DNA from: Bacteroidales bacterium
GTDB taxonomy: Bacteria; Bacteroidota; Bacteroidia; Bacteroidales; DYOH01
Assembly: GCA_030632545.1 (NCBI GenBank)
Contig: DAOVUO010000157.1
Location: 1-6,442, forward strand
Direction: 5' to 3'
Length of the DNA: 6,442 bases
How positions within the stretch are numbered: position 1 is the first letter of the stretch; each line of letters begins with the position of its first letter. The notes below the pieces were generated by a model. That model had not been told where the DNA came from. It did no database searches and saw only the letters and a list, made by a program, of their open reading frames with translations. The translations under genes and the position numbers were made by a program. Shown one piece after another: positions 5,170 to 6,442 of this stretch.

Positions 5170-6442
5170 ATGGCAGAATTATCAGTAAATCAACTTCCTT
5201 ATAAAATAGCAGATATAGGTTTAGCTGCTTATGGAAGAAAAGAACTTGAATTGGCAGAAAAGGAAATGCCTGGATTAATGTCGTTAAGAGAGAAATTTGG
5301 AAAAGATAAGCCCCTTAAAGGTTCTAAAATTTCAGGTTCTTTACACATGACTATCCAAACCGCAGTATTAATTGAAACATTAGTAGAATTAGGTGCTGAT
5401 GTACGTTGGGCCAGTTGTAATATATTCTCAACTCAAGACCATGCAGCAGCAGCAATAGCTCAAGCAGGAATTCCTGTTTTCGCATGGAAAGGCGAAAGTT
5501 TAGAAGAATATTGGTGGTGTACTGAGCAAGCAATAACTTTTCCTGATGGCTCTGGCCCTGATATTATTGTAGACGATGGTGGCGATGCTACTATGATGAT
5601 ACATTTAGGTGCTGATGCTGAGAAAGATGCTTCCGTAATAAATGTTAATCACAAAGCTGAAGACGAGAGAGAATTACACAAAGCTATAAAAAATAGCTTA
5701 AGTAAAGCTCCAGGCAAATGGACGGCTATGATTGAGAATATTAAAGGCGTTTCGGAAGAGACAACTACTGGTGTTCACCGTTTATACCAAATGCACGAAA
5801 AAGGAAAATTATATTTCCCTGCAATTAATGTAAACGACTCAGTTACAAAATCAAAATTTGATAACTTATATGGCGTTCGTGAATCCTTAGCCGATGGTAT
5901 TAAACGTGCTACTGATATTATGCTTGCTGGTAAAGTATCTGTAGTTTGTGGATATGGTGATGTAGGTAAAGGCTCAGCCGCTTCTCTTAAAGCTTTTGGC
6001 TCAAGAGTAATTGTTACCGAAATTGACCCAATTACTGCGCTACAAGCTGTGATGGAAGGCTACGAAGTAAAAACTGTAGAAGACGCACTTGACGAAGGTG
6101 ATCTTTTTGTTACTACAACTGGTAATAAAGACGTAATCACGGCTGAACACATGTCGAAAATGAAAGACCATGCTATAGTTTGTAATATTGGCCACTTTGA
6201 TAACGAAATACAAGTAGCTGAATTAGAGGCTTGGAAAGGCATTCGCAAAGAAAATGTAAAACCACAAGTTGACCAGTACTATTTTCCTGAAGGACATTCA
6301 ATTATCCTTTTGGCCGAAGGTAGATTAGTAAACTTAGGCTGTGCTACAGGTCACCCATCGTTTGTAATGAGTACTTCGTTTAGCAACCAAACTTTAGCAC
6401 AAATTGAATTGTGGCAGAAAAAGTTTGATATTGGCGTTTATC
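5170..6442 (+). CDS. ahcY: S-adenosylhomocysteinase (C-terminus cut by window edge)
   Basis: This cytoplasmic NAD-dependent enzyme reversibly splits S-adenosyl-L-homocysteine into adenosine and homocysteine, relieving product inhibition of methyltransferases and feeding the methionine cycle. The first 424 residues are present; the last part, including the family's C-terminal tail ending near KPDHYRY, lies past the edge. Landmarks: LPYKIADIGLAA (9-20), SGSLHMT (55-61, with catalytic His59), NIFSTQDHAAAA (84-95), DDGGD (135-139), EETTTGVHRL (196-205), VNDSVTKSKFDN (221-232, with Lys227, Asp231 and Asn232), the NAD Rossmann loop GYGDVGKGSA (261-270), CNIGHFDNEI (338-347) and GHPSFVMS (394-401). 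The roughly 40-residue insertion between about 146 and 190 marks the long bacterial form, unlike the shorter human type. Val236 replaces the Cys195 of the human enzyme. The ATG at 5170 is preceded by A-rich sequence and matches the usual family N-terminus. It is transcribed away from hppA, probably from 5062-5093. Confidence 0.97.
   Translation, partial: MAELSVNQLPYKIADIGLAAYGRKELELAEKEMPGLMSLREKFGKDKPLKGSKISGSLHMTIQTAVLIETLVELGADVRWASCNIFSTQDHAAAAIAQAGIPVFAWKGESLEEYWWCTEQAITFPDGSGPDIIVDDGGDATMMIHLGADAEKDASVINVNHKAEDERELHKAIKNSLSKAPGKWTAMIENIKGVSEETTTGVHRLYQMHEKGKLYFPAINVNDSVTKSKFDNLYGVRESLADGIKRATDIMLAGKVSVVCGYGDVGKGSAASLKAFGSRVIVTEIDPITALQAVMEGYEVKTVEDALDEGDLFVTTTGNKDVITAEHMSKMKDHAIVCNIGHFDNEIQVAELEAWKGIRKENVKPQVDQYYFPEGHSIILLAEGRLVNLGCATGHPSFVMSTSFSNQTLAQIELWQKKFDIGVY

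Noticed and set aside
5351..6248. Two short minus-strand frames opposite ahcY
   Set aside because: The ahcY frame is intact and conserved throughout; these are reverse readings without motifs.
1..6442. A novel defence, mobile or secondary-metabolism system
   Set aside because: Four of five genes belong to well-known families of core or glycan metabolism. There are no transposases, integrases, toxin-antitoxin pairs, reverse transcriptases or large repeat arrays. The only unknown gene stands alone and gives no sign of such a system.

Overview
The window looks like ordinary chromosomal DNA of an AT-rich member of the Bacteroidota. This rests on three things: starts with A-rich upstream sequence and no Shine-Dalgarno, a promoter upstream of ahcY of the TTTG-N20-TAnnTTTG type, and a K+-dependent type membrane pyrophosphatase next to a long-form bacterial S-adenosylhomocysteinase. 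Bacteroidia is my best guess for the class, but this is inference; no rRNA or other marker gene is present.

Layout: four genes lie on the minus strand and one on the plus strand. Reading the minus strand from right to left: hppA (2470-4851) encodes a PPi-driven ion pump; after it comes a 352-bp gap (2118-2469) with a strong hairpin terminator and two tandem, near-identical hairpin repeats. Then follow three closely spaced genes that may form one transcript: a 205-residue protein of unknown function (1500-2117), a Tat-exported glycosylasparaginase-family Ntn hydrolase (484-1473), and the N-terminal part of a membrane-anchored SGNH-hydrolase-like protein (464 down to the left edge). The gaps between these three are 26 and 19 bases. 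On the right, a 318-bp divergent intergenic region (4852-5169) separates hppA from ahcY (5170 to the right edge, lacking its C-terminus).

How they may work together: AhcY removes S-adenosylhomocysteine after methylation reactions, and HppA uses the PPi made by biosynthesis to pump Na+ and/or H+ out of the cell. Their divergent placement may only be a shared intergenic region. The glycosylasparaginase and the SGNH-like protein both appear to act outside the cytoplasm, so the left gene cluster may deal with glycopeptide or surface glycan turnover.

I found no mobile element, CRISPR array, tRNA, rRNA, defence island or clearly novel multi-gene system. The most useful leads are the tandem hairpin repeats after hppA, the acidic C-terminal tail of HppA, the 17-bp-spaced GTTATA repeats on the ahcY promoter, and the unrecognised 205-residue protein.
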